Source: Plazaster borealis
Taxonomy: Eukaryota; Echinodermata; Asteroidea; Forcipulatida; Labidiasteridae
DNA: 64,000 nucleotides
Reading direction: 5' to 3'
Assembly (NCBI GenBank): GCA_021014325.1
Contig: CM037459.1
Span: 682,001-746,000, forward strand
Below are positions 47,641 through 59,416 of the stretch, in pieces (position 1 is the first letter of the stretch; the number at the start of each line of letters is the position of its first letter). Below the pieces are notes generated by a model that made no database searches, had not been told where the DNA came from, and was given only the letters and a program-made list of their open reading frames with translations. The position numbers and the translations under genes were made by a program.

Positions 47641-49424
47641 ACACAATTATGTCATTGCATTTACAGGTAATTTAAAACTCATTGTACGTAAGAAAATACT
47701 TCATGTTATCATTACCATCTTCCTATGTACACAGACTATTTCAAGAAAAACTGAACACGATATTGAATCATTTAATATGTAAAAATTATAAGAAAAGTAA
47801 ATTTACATATTTAGCCTAAGATTAAATCGATTCGAAAGTGGAGACAAGTCAACTGGGAATCGGTTAATTTCAAGTCGGTTAGTCGGCAAATCTCAATTCA
47901 ATCCACAATAATGCAATCGCAAATACCTGCAAGCAATAAACACAGACAGTCTTTGCCATCAACAGTCTCAACATTCCAATTCAACAATTTGAAGAGGTTT
48001 TAGAGAGATTTAAATGTCAATTGTATACTTTGGTAATAAATTAGAACCTTTGAACTTTGCTCAAAACAATCCTGGCCATTTAACCGCACTTACCGCGGAC
48101 AGGTGGTTTGGTAAATGACTGAACGATGAGGATTTTTTAGAGTTCGGGTAAACAGTGAATCGGTTGAAGGGACCAAGATTCATAGATGAACTTTATTTTG
48201 TTGTTACTAATGCTGTACCTTATCTTGATTCAAGAGAGTAAGGGTATTAACAGCAGGAGTGTTACAATAAAAATACTGGGCTGTTCAGTTGATTCATCCC
48301 GGTATCTGTATAATTATGAAAACACCGCAATGGTGTTAGATATCCCCATTGCTATATCGTTGGTGAAATTTATACCATGTCGGTTGTGTCACATAAAGAT
48401 ACCACGAGCTTTACACTGGAGTTTTATCAATAATATACCAATAATTCAGATACTACACTTTAATTTATTAAGTTCCAAAGACGGAATTTAAACCCACGGC
48501 GAGGCAACAAATAAATAAATGACTTATAAATGACTTGGACAGCGAGCCCCCATCGCGATCAATTTACCTCGTGAATCTCTTAACTCAGTGACACGTCATC
48601 CCATTATCAAAAATGTATAATTTAAGAGTGTTAGCCCTGTCTCCGAACAAGGTGTCAGCCTTGTTCGTAATCAATCTGAACTTGTTAGGCAGTTTGTCAA
48701 ATTCGTCCATTATCGTTCCGTAAATATCGGAATATATCCTCCACCTAATGGAAAATCACTCATAGGTAAATATGGGTGCGTTTGTATTACGCGGGTACGG
48801 AACAATACAGCGTGTTGTTTTATGACAGCGTGTCGAGTCATCCGACCAACCGTTTCTCTGTGCGGACTGCATGCGAATTTGGCGCAGAGGTAGTCTGATA
48901 ACGGGAGTGAATCAAATGAGGTACAAATTAAACATATTATTTTATGTTTGTATGCGAAGGAATATAATTGAAGCGGGAATGAATTTTCAGATACATTTAC
49001 GTCTTAAATAATAACAATTGATTGCACAATATGAACATATAGCGCATAACAATAAAAAACAAAAAAAATGCAGAGAAAAATTAAAATTACTCTTACTAGA
49101 AAAAAAAATTAACCGTAAAAAATGGGTTTTTAAGTGAAGACATTTCAGTTAAACACCATTTGATTTACCTACTATACCTCAACTCAAAACATTATTTATA
49201 TTTTCGTAAATTACATTATATGGATTAAATGTGATCAAAATACAATATCTGTAATGGATGCATGTATTCACTGCACCATGGTAAAAGAACAATATAATTT
49301 GATCTTGCGTAACACCAATATTATAATAAGCACAATCGAGTCCAACAAAATAGTTGGAATAAATAAAAAGCATTTTTTTTATATTGTTTTCCTCATAAAT
49401 CGGTTCACTTGATCAGTTTTATCT
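47641..49424. other. No gene recognised
   Basis: AT-rich. The ORF at 48186-48491 has a hydrophobic start (LLLLMLYLILI) that could pass for a signal peptide, but its body overlaps a decayed relative of the 42950 inverted-repeat element (CATGTCGGTTGTGTCACATA, AAGATACCA). I do not call it. Confidence 0.4.
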
Positions 49425-49984
49425 TACGCAAGTAACAAATTCAGAAGATGGTAGATTAGGGTGGAAAACTGTTATATATATTTTACCGAGTAGTACGCAA
49501 GTAACAAATTCAGAAGATGGTAGATTAGGGTTGAAAACTGTTATATATATATTACCGAATAGTACACAAGTAAACAAATTCAGAAGATGGTAGATTAGGG
49601 TGGAAAACTGTTATATACATTTTACCGAATAGTACGCAAGTAACAAATTCAGACGATGTTAGATTAGGGTTGAAAACTGTTATAGGCCCTTTATTTTTGA
49701 CCGAATAGTACGCAAGTGACAAATTCAGACGATGATAGATTAGGGTTGAAAACTGTTATATATATTTTACCGAATAGTACGCAAGTAACAAATTCAGACG
49801 ATGGTAGATTAGGGTTGAAAACTGTTATATATATTTTACCGAATAGTACGCAAGTAACAAATTCAGACGATGGTAGATTAGGGTTGAAAACTGTTATATA
49901 TTTTACCGAATAGTACGCAAGTAACAAATTCAGAAGATGGTAGATTAGGGTTGAAAACTGTTATATATTTTACCGAATAGTACT
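49425..49984 (+). repeat. About 68-bp tandem repeat, 8 units
   Basis: The unit reads ACGCAAGTAACAAATTCAGA, CGATGGTAGATTAGGGTTGA, AAACTGTTATATATATTTTA, then CCGAATAGT. Eight units range from 65 to 78 bp, varying mainly in the (TA)n stretch; one has a GGCCCTTT insertion at 49684-49691. Internal units carry CAGACG, outer ones CAGAAG. In both strands some units stay open in frame, but length variation rules out a conserved protein. Confidence 0.9.
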
Positions 49985-50360
49985 AGAGTTGAGTATTCGG
50001 ACTAGGCAAGCAAACTACGGTTCATTGGTTATTCAGTATCTCTCAATCTAAAGACATTTGTAAAGTCACATTCCCAACCTACGCGTATACACTCAAACTA
50101 GACAACTTAAAGCTGCATGACCTGAAGAACGGCACGGCATGACAATTCGTACCGCGTGCAGGGTAAACTGTGAAAATTTATTGGATTATTTGTTTTAAAA
50201 TGTACATCCAACGGATAAAAACTGTTTAGTGACACGATTTTAATTTCAATTTCAAAAGCTAAAATCATATTATGCATGAATTAAAAGGCCTAAATACATG
50301 TACTTCGTGGAAAGAGAGAAAAAAAGTTGTATTCTGCGGGTAGATCTACTTATTTACTTT

Positions 50361-50625
50361 AAAGGGATAGTACATCATTCTTTTTGGTTTACATTTAATT
50401 TTAAACCTAAAGGGATTCCATACGATTCGAGTGTTGGAAAACATTGTACTCTAACTTGACAGATTTCAAAGGGAAATATTTCTCAGGACATAAATGACAC
50501 TGATATCAAGGTTTTATCAAATGCCAGCTTTCAGATTCAAGTTGTTTATAAGTTGTTAGCCTAACATTCCCAATAATGTAGTATGGATTTTTCACAGAGA
50601 TTTTAACAAAGTGGACGATCCCTTT
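50361..50625. mobile_element. TTAA element, subfamily E
   Basis: About 265 bp. It starts AAAGGGATAGTACATCATTC and ends GTGGACGATCCCTTT, with TTAA at both edges and only about 10-15 bp of imperfect inverted ends. Its body differs from A-D. Decayed relatives seem to lie at 37.5, 39.2 and 41.5 kb. Confidence 0.7.
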
Positions 50626-51967
50626 AAGTTGTGTCTAGCGTTTCTTTCCACTCTGCTGGTTCGATCACCTTTGTCAGATAGGAAATAGGATGGTTTTATA
50701 CAATGATTACCATATAGAGAGCTGAATCTGTGTGCACGGTCGGCTAGCTTCCAAATTACCCCGTTTTGTGACACATTTCCCGCCAAAAACCTCTCCTCTA
50801 TATCGCTTAGATTTACTGTCAAGTTGCATCTTGTGAAGTCAAGTCAGTGTGTCAAAATGAGATAGAGTTTATTTCGATTCGATAAAAAGTACGGTCAGTA
50901 AAAGTACAGTCAAATGAAGTAGACAGAATCCGTGAAAGAGGAGGGGAAAAACCACACACACACAAAACAAAACCACACTATAGGCAACAGAATTGCAATT
51001 TTGCGATAGTGTGTTTCGAATTCCATACCAAATGGTTGGTTTTCAATTTTCATTAGCCAAAGCGACAACTTTACAACACGTTCGGGTATACAGTCGTTGT
51101 GCGTGTTGTTAGTTAGTATTAAAAACAGCAGTTTAAGTTAAATTAAATGGATTCCATTAGTGAAAAACAATAAAGTGGTTTTGGCAACTTTACTTAAAAG
51201 AACTTCTCCATTTCGCTGTCATTAAGCACTGCACTTTGTTCATTCAACAAATTATGGGAAAAGGCAGCTTTTCTTTCTTGTACTGTGAATCACTATTACA
51301 ATATAAATCCAGTAGCCAAATGTATGGATGGCGACACATAGATGATGCATTGTTTGTTGGGGGTTTTGGGGGTGTTTGTTTGTTTGTTTGTTTGGGTGTT
51401 TGGGGGGGAGGGGGTTATTTAGACACACGAGGTTTCCAAAAATTTCCTTTTTCAGAAACTCACCTTATGTAAACTTATCTTCAGATCTTGTTGGAATACT
51501 TTGTGTGTATTTCAAGAGTATTTAACGAACTTGCAGTTTGGGGATTATTTTCTTCCTTTCTTTCTTTCTTGTTTTCTTGATTAAGTTATTTTGTATTTTT
51601 AATTTGGATGTGTATGCCTGTGCAAACATTTTTCGAGCTCCGATTGTTTTTCAGCATTTTTCTTCATTTTATATCATTTAGATCTATGAAACCAAACCGA
51701 GGTTGGAAGATGACTATAGTCTGGTCTCGTTTTTGTCTAATTATTTGTAGTATAAACCCGTATGGTTTAAAAGGAATTCAGACCATCTTTTCCCCCAATA
51801 ACAATCTTTAACTCTGATATTGAATTTACTACAAATTTAAAACGTTGTAATTTGAATTGAAGAACACAGTGGATGAACAAAAACAAGGGTGCGTTATGAA
51901 TGATGTAACATTCACAAATTAATCATAATACATTATTCTTGTAATAGATGAGCAAACATCTTCACTT
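50626..51967. other. No gene; simple repeats
   Basis: A (TTTG)n run and G-rich tract lie at 51360-51415, and a (CTTT)n run at 51552-51572. The ORF at 51236 crosses these and is not credible as a gene. Confidence 0.45.
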
Positions 51968-52127
51968 TATATAGGATTTGAGGCATCGCATGGTGAGGTA
52001 TCAATATATGTTTGGTTTGCGGTAACACCATGTGTATATCTACTTGCTAGGTAGATTTTGTTCTTTGAGAACTTGTCTTGCTTATTATTCTACTGCCGCA
52101 GAGTAGAACATTTTCGGAATTCGAATA
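51968..52127 (+). repeat. Dispersed repeat family I, longest copy
   Basis: Extends the 9208 copy to the left with AGGATTTGAGGCATCGCATG and GTGAGGTATCAATATATG. The ATTTGAGGCATTGCAT word also occurs at 4731 and beside the inverted copy at 11355, so it belongs to the element. It ends with the TTCTACTGCCGCAGAGTAGAA hairpin. Confidence 0.65.
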
Positions 52128-52851
52128 TTCTTCACTTTAAACTCTCCCGATGAAAGACGTCTTCTTCACGATGTTTAAGCTAAGATAGAAGTCTTGCTTT
52201 AAACTTGTTTCTCTCTGTCTGAGACCCTTGCTGGATCGCTGAGAACTCCAGTGTGTTGACAGCAATCTAAATTGACTCGCTTGTCTCTCAAGCTTGTAGG
52301 TCTGCAATCCAAGCAAGGGATCACAGACTCCCGAAGATTGGGGGGGGGAATCTAAAAGTGACCAGGCAGAAAGATTTGCTCCCCAACGGCACCACAGGGG
52401 GTAATTTTCCCTTTCTTAAAAATAAAAAATCACATTTAATTGTATTGCCTGTATTCTTGATTTTCCAAGGAAATTGGTGAAAAGAAAGGGAGGACACTTC
52501 CGGCATGTGCCAAAGATGAATATTTTTTTAATTATTGTGATTTGAAAGAGAATGTCAGATAATTCGAAGTAGGGGCCTAATTTGATTAATTAACTACTTG
52601 TGGTTTTAGAACCAACACTAGAAAGGTCCTTAAAAAAACGGACTTTTTCAGTTTTGAATTCTCATCATATCCCCGGTAAATTGTGACCCGGACACATCAA
52701 ATATACTCCTTTATGTGGACCATGAAAACATAGTCAGGACCCCCGTAGAACTGTCATGTACACAATGGTTAAGAAAGACCAGTATGGTACCATATATCAC
52801 GGATTAAACCACGTTTAAAATAGTAAATCAGTGAAGGCAAGATGCACGATT

Positions 52852-53200
52852 AAAGGAACATTACAGAATTGGTTTTTGCTAACAAAACAGTTGCTGGCAG
52901 TGTAAGCACTTTATATAATCCACCATATACATAAACTGACAAACCTGTAGAAGTTTAAGATCGATCGGCCATCTGTGGGTCACGAGAAAATAGTGAAAAA
53001 CCGATTACACATTTGCATGTGTTATGCATGAATAAAACTCTCATGAGCGATAAACTCCAATCGGAAATTAGTTTTATTTATTTATCATCAAATATGGCAT
53101 TTCTAGGGATACTTTCTACTATCATCATCATCCGTGTAAGTTTTATGTAATTCTGTGATCTTAAAGAAAATTTTAATTACCAGTTCTGTAACGTTCCTTT
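52852..53200 (+). mobile_element. TTAA MITE, subfamily D, copy D2
   Basis: About 349 bp. It starts AAAGGAACATTACAGAATTG and ends CAGTTCTGTAACGTTCCTTT, with TTAA at both edges. It is closely similar to D1 but lacks TTTCAGACAGAAATA within the ATGGCATTTC region. Confidence 0.88.
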
Positions 53201-53243
53201 AATAATTAACACGTCATCAAGTTCAATATCTGATGTGAGTAAA

Positions 53244-53353
53244 ATAGGCCAAGTCTGATGGTGGCTACGGCTACAGCTACGGCTAGATTGAGCAAGACCC
53301 GTAGCAACAGTCGTAGCCGTATATAGCTTTAGCCGCCAATTCCGATACGGCCA
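53244..53353. mobile_element. Short inverted-repeat element, family K, copy 2
   Basis: The left arm GGTGGCTACGGCTACAGCTA and the right arm AGTCGTAGCCGTATATAGCT, then CCGCCAATTCCGATACGGCC, are inverted, as in 10524-10667. It begins 44 bases after D2. Confidence 0.6.
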
Positions 53354-55342
53354 TACACTCAACTTAGCCAGTATGAATAATAACTAACCTACTATTTCTT
53401 TCTTTTTCATTTAATGCTACTGTGAAGATCGAATCGTTTCATTGGCCGAACATCATGTTTAAAATAGACAAGTGTTATGCTGAAAATGGGGTCACATGAA
53501 ACCGTTATGAGAGGCGAGAAGCAGCGTGTTTGACGTTAACAATTCCGTCGTTCTGATTGGTTCAAAATATTCTGAGTCGTACGTCCAGTTGTTATGTAAT
53601 GGCAACATTCATTTGGTAACTTTTTCCCATTTACAGTCCATGTTCATTTAATTTTAGATTTATCTGAAATGATAACCACAATGGTGGCATAATGTGTATA
53701 CAATTTAGTAGGGGAGATGCCCTTAGCTTTCGATCCAAACCGGAACTTCGTCAGAGGCATAAACAAACACAATGTATAGAGATGTGTGAACTTCCAAGCT
53801 ATAGCAGTCCACAGTCGCAGTCAAGAGCCAACAAATGTATCAGATGAGTTACTTAACACCGACACAGCGCATTAGTTCTTCCTGTGGAACCTCACACCTT
53901 CCAAGAATAGAAGAGTTTCTTTACAGTACCGTCTTACCTGTCATTAAAACGATACAGGAAATGTCTCGTCTGCACTAATCATTAGGTTACAAACAAGACA
54001 CATTTTTCTCCTTTTTGACAGCGCGTAAGTGACAGACAGTTGACGACGCTACAACTCTACACGACACTATGGGTCAATTTTTGTTATTTGGCCAACCATA
54101 TCTCAATGGCTATCATCTATAGTCTCTTTTGTTTCTACACCTGATGCCCTGGGGCGAATATGCAATAACTGACACGTTCTTAATTATTGAGATCCCGTGG
54201 GCCAATTCTTTCCTCCCAACAACAGGCAACCCATACTTTTTAAAGGGTTCAGGTTTAAAAGGGTTTTGTTTTATTTGCCTTACCCCCCCCCCTTTATTTT
54301 AGGCGATAATAATTGGGAGACCCAAATTGCCTGTAGTGTAGTGAGATTTAAATGTCTGACGTACGACCCTATGTAAGATTTTGAAATGATTTTCCAACTC
54401 TGGACGTAGGAGGGCGCCTTCTTTTTGAGGTCATGTTATCGAGGCCTGAGATTAACTTTGTTTTATTTTGTTTACTGTTACTAATTAATTAATGAGGTAA
54501 AACAAGATTTAGTAACAGCTCACAAGACTCTAGAAGCTCAGAGCCAATGGTAAATTCAACTAATGTGATGTAGTCTAAAGTGTGTGCATGAATATTCATA
54601 GCCTTTTTCCATTAATTTAAATGCAATGAGTTGCTCAACGGGGCATTCTGAAATTGTCAATTAAACAGGTAACCAGCACGGATTAACGGGTTGGCATTTA
54701 TGTGAATGATAAATAATTCATATTGCTGTGAGGCTTTAACGATTTGAAAACTCAAGGATATAAAAATTATGCATTTCTTTGTACGGATCAGTGGTTTTTC
54801 CCTTCTTCTTCTTCGTCTTCTTCTTCTTCTTCTTCATTCGAAAGAACGAAAAAAGAAGTAGAGGTGGATCTAAGAAGAATCGTGCAGAAAAAATCTCGCC
54901 CTTAGAAATAGTAAATAAAAAAGTTTCGAAAAATAAAACCAAACGATTCGAAACGTTAAGATATAACTGGCACCTGGTTTTTCCCAAAACCCCTTCTCCG
55001 CAGGGGAAATATTAAAGACAGATATAATCCGAAAGATGTAGCTTACATTTCTTTACATATTTATACAAAGTCTCAAATCTTTCAAGAAATGTCTCACAAG
55101 CTCAATGACTAGCCATTCTCTACATACCGCAGTGCCTCGGGATTATGAAAATGTGACGAAAAAAACCCAAGAGCTTTGCTTTTGAAAATGCAACCGAGGC
55201 GATAAAAGGTCTGTCGGTTCAGCCATTGCTGTAATTCACCAAGTGATTGAACAATCGAATATTAAATTAGAGCAATTCCACGCTATGGGAAGTAAATATT
55301 TACAAATTGTCAATCAAGATGTGAGAGTCTTTTTCTTGTGCG
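53354..55342. other. No gene; (TTC)n microsatellite
   Basis: A (CTT)n tract at 54800-54836 produces poly-Phe and poly-Lys ORFs on opposite strands; both are artefacts. The rest is AT-rich and unassigned. Confidence 0.5.
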
Positions 55343-55592
55343 TACTCTCTGAAGACCCCCGGGTCAGAATTGACCCCGATACCTAGTACCAGGAGACATG
55401 ACCCATTTTGGGGTCAGGCTGACCAAAAAACTGATTAAAAATCGGGATTTTGACTTTGGGATTCTGCGTTCGTTTAACACAGTTGAGGAGTCAGTTTAAC
55501 ACAAATTCTGGGTCATACTGACCCAGAAATTGGTCTGACCCCTCTTCGACCCGGAACCCGGGTCAATTCTGAACACGGGTTTTTTAGAGTGT
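55343..55592. mobile_element. GGGTCA-rich element, family F, copy F2
   Basis: The ends ACTCTCTGAAGACCCCCGGG and CACGGGTTTTTTAGAGTGT are inverted, and next inside are GGGTCAGAATTGACCC and GGGTCAATTCTGA. About ten GGGTCA/TGACCC-type words lie inside. Confidence 0.72.
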
Positions 55593-55610
55593 ATCTAAAT
55601 AATTAATAGT

Positions 55611-55875
55611 ACACTCTCCAAGGTCAGAATTGACACGGATTCGGAGTCCACTGCAGGTCATTGTTTACCCGCTTGCGATTTTTGTTTTTCCTACGAACTT
55701 TTTGTACCCCCATACGGCGAACTGTGTACAAACTTCTTTTAATAGCGCGCTCTTTTGAATCATCCTCCTCTAGCCCATGTTGATTTCCCGTATGGGGACA
55801 AAAAGTTTTTAGGAAAAAAATCCTGCCCAGTGGACACAGGTCCGGGTTAATTCTGAGCCGGAGGTTTTCAGAGTG
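55611..55875. mobile_element. Family F copy F3 with a nested inverted repeat
   Basis: The outer ends ACACTCTCCAAGGTCAGAAT and AATTCTGAGCCGGAGGTTTT plus CAGAGTG match F elements. The middle (about 55683-55820) is a separate palindrome: TTCCTACGAACTTTTTGTAC and CCCCATACGG against CCGTATGGGGACAAAAAG and TTTTTAGGAAAA. The same words (TTCGCCGTATGGGGG, ATCGTAGGAAAA) occur near 11675-11715, so an independent element inserted into F3. Confidence 0.6.
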
Positions 55876-55924
55876 AAGTTAAAAAGTTGTGTTTAACCTG
55901 CAAAATACTCATTTAGTTATTATT

Positions 55925-56273
55925 AAAGGCAAAGTACACCTTTGGGGTTTTTAGCCGTTCGTTTCAATCCTAAATAAATGTATGTACAATAAAACTAACC
56001 TGTGAAAATTTCATTTCAAAAGGTGGTAACGTTTTTGAGATATCGCTGAAAATCTGGAGCGGTTATGTCCACGCAGGAAGAATAATCCGTAATTGGAATA
56101 CACAATCTGAGAAACGTTACACGCTTGAGACGTTTCTCAGATTGACATTTTGTTGAATCCCTCTCTCTAAAACAAAATTCCTTAGAAGGGAATCGTTTCT
56201 CAAAATGTTCTACATTATCAACAGCTGCAGTGCTTCTTACCATGGTCATTGATTTTCAGAGTAATTACCCTTT
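55925..56273 (-). mobile_element. TTAA MITE, subfamily A, copy A7
   Basis: About 349 bp. It starts AAAGGCAAAGTACACCTTTG and ends GAGTAATTACCCTTT, with TTAA on both edges. Internal GAGCGGTTATGTCCACGCAG and a GAAACGTTAC/GACGTTTCTC dyad place it in A, inverted. Confidence 0.85.
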
Positions 56274-56293
56274 AAAATTAAATTTATATGTTA

Positions 56294-56656
56294 AAGGCAC
56301 TGAACACGTTTGGAAATTGTCAAAGACCAGTGTTCTCACTTGGTGTATCCCAACATATGCATAAAATATCAAGCCTGTGAAAATTTGGGCTCATCATCGA
56401 AGTTGCAAGAAAATGATGAAAGAAAATACACCCTTGATGTACAAACTTGTGTGCTTTCAGTTAGGAATAATACTTCTTGCAAGAGGTTTTTATTATTTTA
56501 GTGAGAAATTACCTCTTTCTCAAAAACTACGTTACTTCAGAGGGAGTCGTTTCCTACAATGTTTTATACTATCAACAGCTCTCCGTTGCTTGTTACCAAG
56601 TAAGTTTTTATGCTAATATTTGTTTTGAGTCATTACCAAACGTGTACGATACCTTT
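56294..56656 (+). mobile_element. TTAA MITE, subfamily B, copy B3
   Basis: About 363 bp. It starts AAAGGCACTGAACACGTTTG and ends CAAACGTGTACGATACCTTT. It lies 20 bases after A7. The word CTCAATTGGTCATCG is shortened to CTCATCATCG. Confidence 0.88.
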
Positions 56657-56807
56657 AAAACATTACTGGGTATTAAAATAAGATAAAATGAAATTGTGAT
56701 TTGAATCTACCAGAAAAATCAGATTGCGCAATCCTCGTGTAATAGAACAATCGCACACATTAAAAAGCGCAAGATTCTTTCATTCAAAATATTAAAGCAA
56801 TGTAGTT

Positions 56808-57203
56808 AAAGGGTCTGTATACACCTGGTAATGACTTTGAAAATTAATGGCAATAAAAATTTACTTGGTAGAAGTACAGCAGCTTTGGGTAGTATAATGC
56901 ATTTTTATTTAAACTTTTCACTTCGAAGTAGGCCCTACTGCGGTTATGAAAAAAATATCACTTTTTATCCCCAAAAATTTGAATCTGAGAAGCGTTACTG
57001 ACAGAAACGTTTCTCAGATTGTGTATTCCAATTGCAGATTATTCTTCCTGCGTGGGCATAACCGCTCCAGATTTTCGGCAATATTTCAAAAACGCTACCA
57101 CCTTTTGAAATGAAATTTTTAACAGGTTAGGTTATGGTGTATATCTACAACTAGGATTGAAGCAAACAGTGGGTTCCAATTGCCAAACGTATACAACCCC
57201 TTT
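56808..57203 (+). mobile_element. TTAA MITE, subfamily A, copy A8
   Basis: About 396 bp. It starts AAAGGGTCTGTATACACCTG and ends CAAACGTATACAACCCCTTT. Its right TTAA is the left TTAA of the next element. Confidence 0.88.
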
Positions 57204-57573
57204 AAAGGCATCGTACACGTTTGGTAATTGTCAAAGACCAGTGTTCTCATTTGGTGTATCCCAACATATGCATTAAATAACAAGCCTGTGAAAATTTGGG
57301 CTCAATTGGTCATCGAAGTTGCAAGAAAATGGTGAAAGAAAATACACCCTTGTTGTACAAATTTGTGTGCTTTCAGTTAGGAATAATACTTCTTGCAAGA
57401 AGTTTTTTATTATTTTAGTGAGAAATTACCTCTTTCTCAAATACTACGTTACTTCAGAGGGAGTCGTTTCTCACAATGTTTTATACTATCAACAGCTCTC
57501 TGTTGCTCGTTACCAAGTCAGTTTTTATGCTAATATATATTTTGAGTAATTACCAAACGTGTACAGTGCCTTT
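57204..57573 (+). mobile_element. TTAA MITE, subfamily B, copy B4
   Basis: About 370 bp. It starts AAAGGCATCGTACACGTTTG and ends CAAACGTGTACAGTGCCTTT. It follows A8 with no spacer, the two sharing one TTAA. It is very similar to B1, also in its right half. Confidence 0.9.
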
Positions 57574-59212
57574 AAGAACATGGTGGTTCCCAAAATACGC
57601 GCGATACTTTCCCGCTTCTACTCTTATGCTTTTATTCTCCAGCGCTCCCACAACCACACATGTTATTTTCTGCAGGCAAAAAGAAAGCCCGTCTTAAATT
57701 TCGTCCGAAAAAAAATTAAACAAATATTATTTCGCTTGCCGGCAAGAAGACGTGTATTGACCGAGTGTCTTGCTTGGCAATTTAGTTACAATACAAGCAT
57801 GGGGGAAAAAAATCTATACATCTAATAAATGACAACAGGGATTCTCAAACAAAGCCATGGATGTGAGACTGGATAAATTAATATACAATCAATTTAGGAA
57901 TAACAATAAAGGAAATGCTGAGGCAGTTTAACATAATAAAGTGCTGAATAATAGCAAATCCATAGGTTTAAAAATTATTTGAAATCCTGAGCTAGCCTCA
58001 GTCTTTTTAAAGGACGGATGAATACTGTTCTCTTAAATTTAAATTGATATGTGCCGTTCGACCGAGTGTGGCGCATTAAGTCCTGTTGTATTTTGCTTGG
58101 TATCTTGAAAACTCGTGTAGAGGTGAACATCAAAGCAATAAAGCCAGGTGCCTGTGCGTTATTGTAGCACTTTTTTTCTAGACGCCGTTGCAAGTGAAGA
58201 CCATCTGCTTTTTAGAAATATTTTCATTAAAATCCACAGTCAATTTCCTGGTTTTTCTTCCGTCACAGGGATTTGTCCAATGGGTATATGTTGCTGGATA
58301 TTGTAGTATGCAGAGTAAAGTGCGCATTCTACCTGTGGCTCGCAAACCGCCCGGTTCCAGCAATTTCCGAAGGTAGGAAATGTGAAACTGGTATAACTGA
58401 CAGCTTGAGGGTGCCTACATCACGACAACAGAAAAAAGACCCCCTCGGTTTCGACTCAGATTTTATACTTTGTTTAAGTCAGACGCCTTAATGCCTTATG
58501 AAGCATCAATGCTTGAAGCAACACCACAAACAACAAAAAAGGCCCTCGTCTTTTCTCATTTAGACTGTACCTTTTATTGCCTGTTTCGCGCCCGAAGCAG
58601 GCAGGGCGGAAATTTCCTTGGAAGAGACAGAAGAATATCGAGATTTCTTCCCATGCACGACGAAGGATAAAACCTTTAAATCTAACCTACGTTCAGTGGT
58701 GTGATTTTTTTCCAGCGAACTGGTTTGCCAGAAGGAGTTGTGCATTAATACAAAAGATTCATAGGCACAGATGTATCGAGGGCTGAAGCAGAATTTCGAA
58801 ATCTTGAATTAAATCTGGTGGAAGCTGGATGTCAGGTATACTAATTCAAGACAAACGAGGCGTTAGTTTTGGCAGTTCCTCCTTGCATACAAACAAATTC
58901 AAGAAATTCGTGCAAAAAGTGCGCCAACAGAATGTAAATCTGCCTAATGCTCTCCGTCGAGACATTTGTCTTTGTTTTCCATAATTATAAATGGATTTTG
59001 TTTTTAGGGTTGTACCTCTGGTGAAGGTTTGGTTTGAATCGGAAGCTAAGGCCATCCGATTTAATTTAACTGTTAAATGCAACTAATATATTTTTCTTTT
59101 ATCTGAAGGAGTATCTTTTTTAAAGACAAACAAACCCTGAACGGTTTAAATGAGAAAACCCTGAACTTTCTAGGTTTTACTTTCACTGCGATTTCATACT
59201 TTGTTCATGTAT
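57574..59212. other. No gene confirmed
   Basis: Short ORFs abound but none is recognised. A stretch at 58718-58837 is bounded by a good acceptor (TTTTTTTCCAG) and donor (CAG|GTATAC), with a coding-like frame in its second half (TDVSRAEAEFRNLELNLVEA). Stops near its start argue for a decayed exon or chance. Confidence 0.35.
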
Positions 59213-59416
59213 ATTCCGGGTCCGAAATGACCCGGATCCGGGCCTGACCCATTTCTATTTCAGGATGACCCGGAATCTGAAACAATATGACCCAGGAATG
59301 GGTCGACCTGACGCAGAATCCGAGTTAAAAACCCATTTTATAACCACTGCCCGGGTCAGCCAGGCCCCCTGAGACCCGGAATCCGGGTCAACTATGACCC
59401 GGAAGTTTTCGAGTGT
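59213..59416. mobile_element. GGGTCA-rich element, family F, copy F4
   Basis: Words GGGTCCGAAATGACCCGG, GGGCCTGACCCATTTCT, CTGACGCAGAATCCGAGTT and GGGTCAACTATGACCCGG, then AGTTTTCGAGTGT, follow the F plan. The left terminus is poorly kept. Confidence 0.6.

Noticed and set aside
48186..48491. Secreted small protein with hydrophobic N-terminus
   Set aside because: The body overlaps a decayed inverted-repeat element, and the composition is AT-driven.
54736..55015. Poly-Phe/poly-Lys ORFs
   Set aside because: They are translations of a (CTT)n microsatellite.
58718..58837. Exon between good splice sites
   Set aside because: All frames from the acceptor meet stops early; only the second half reads like protein.
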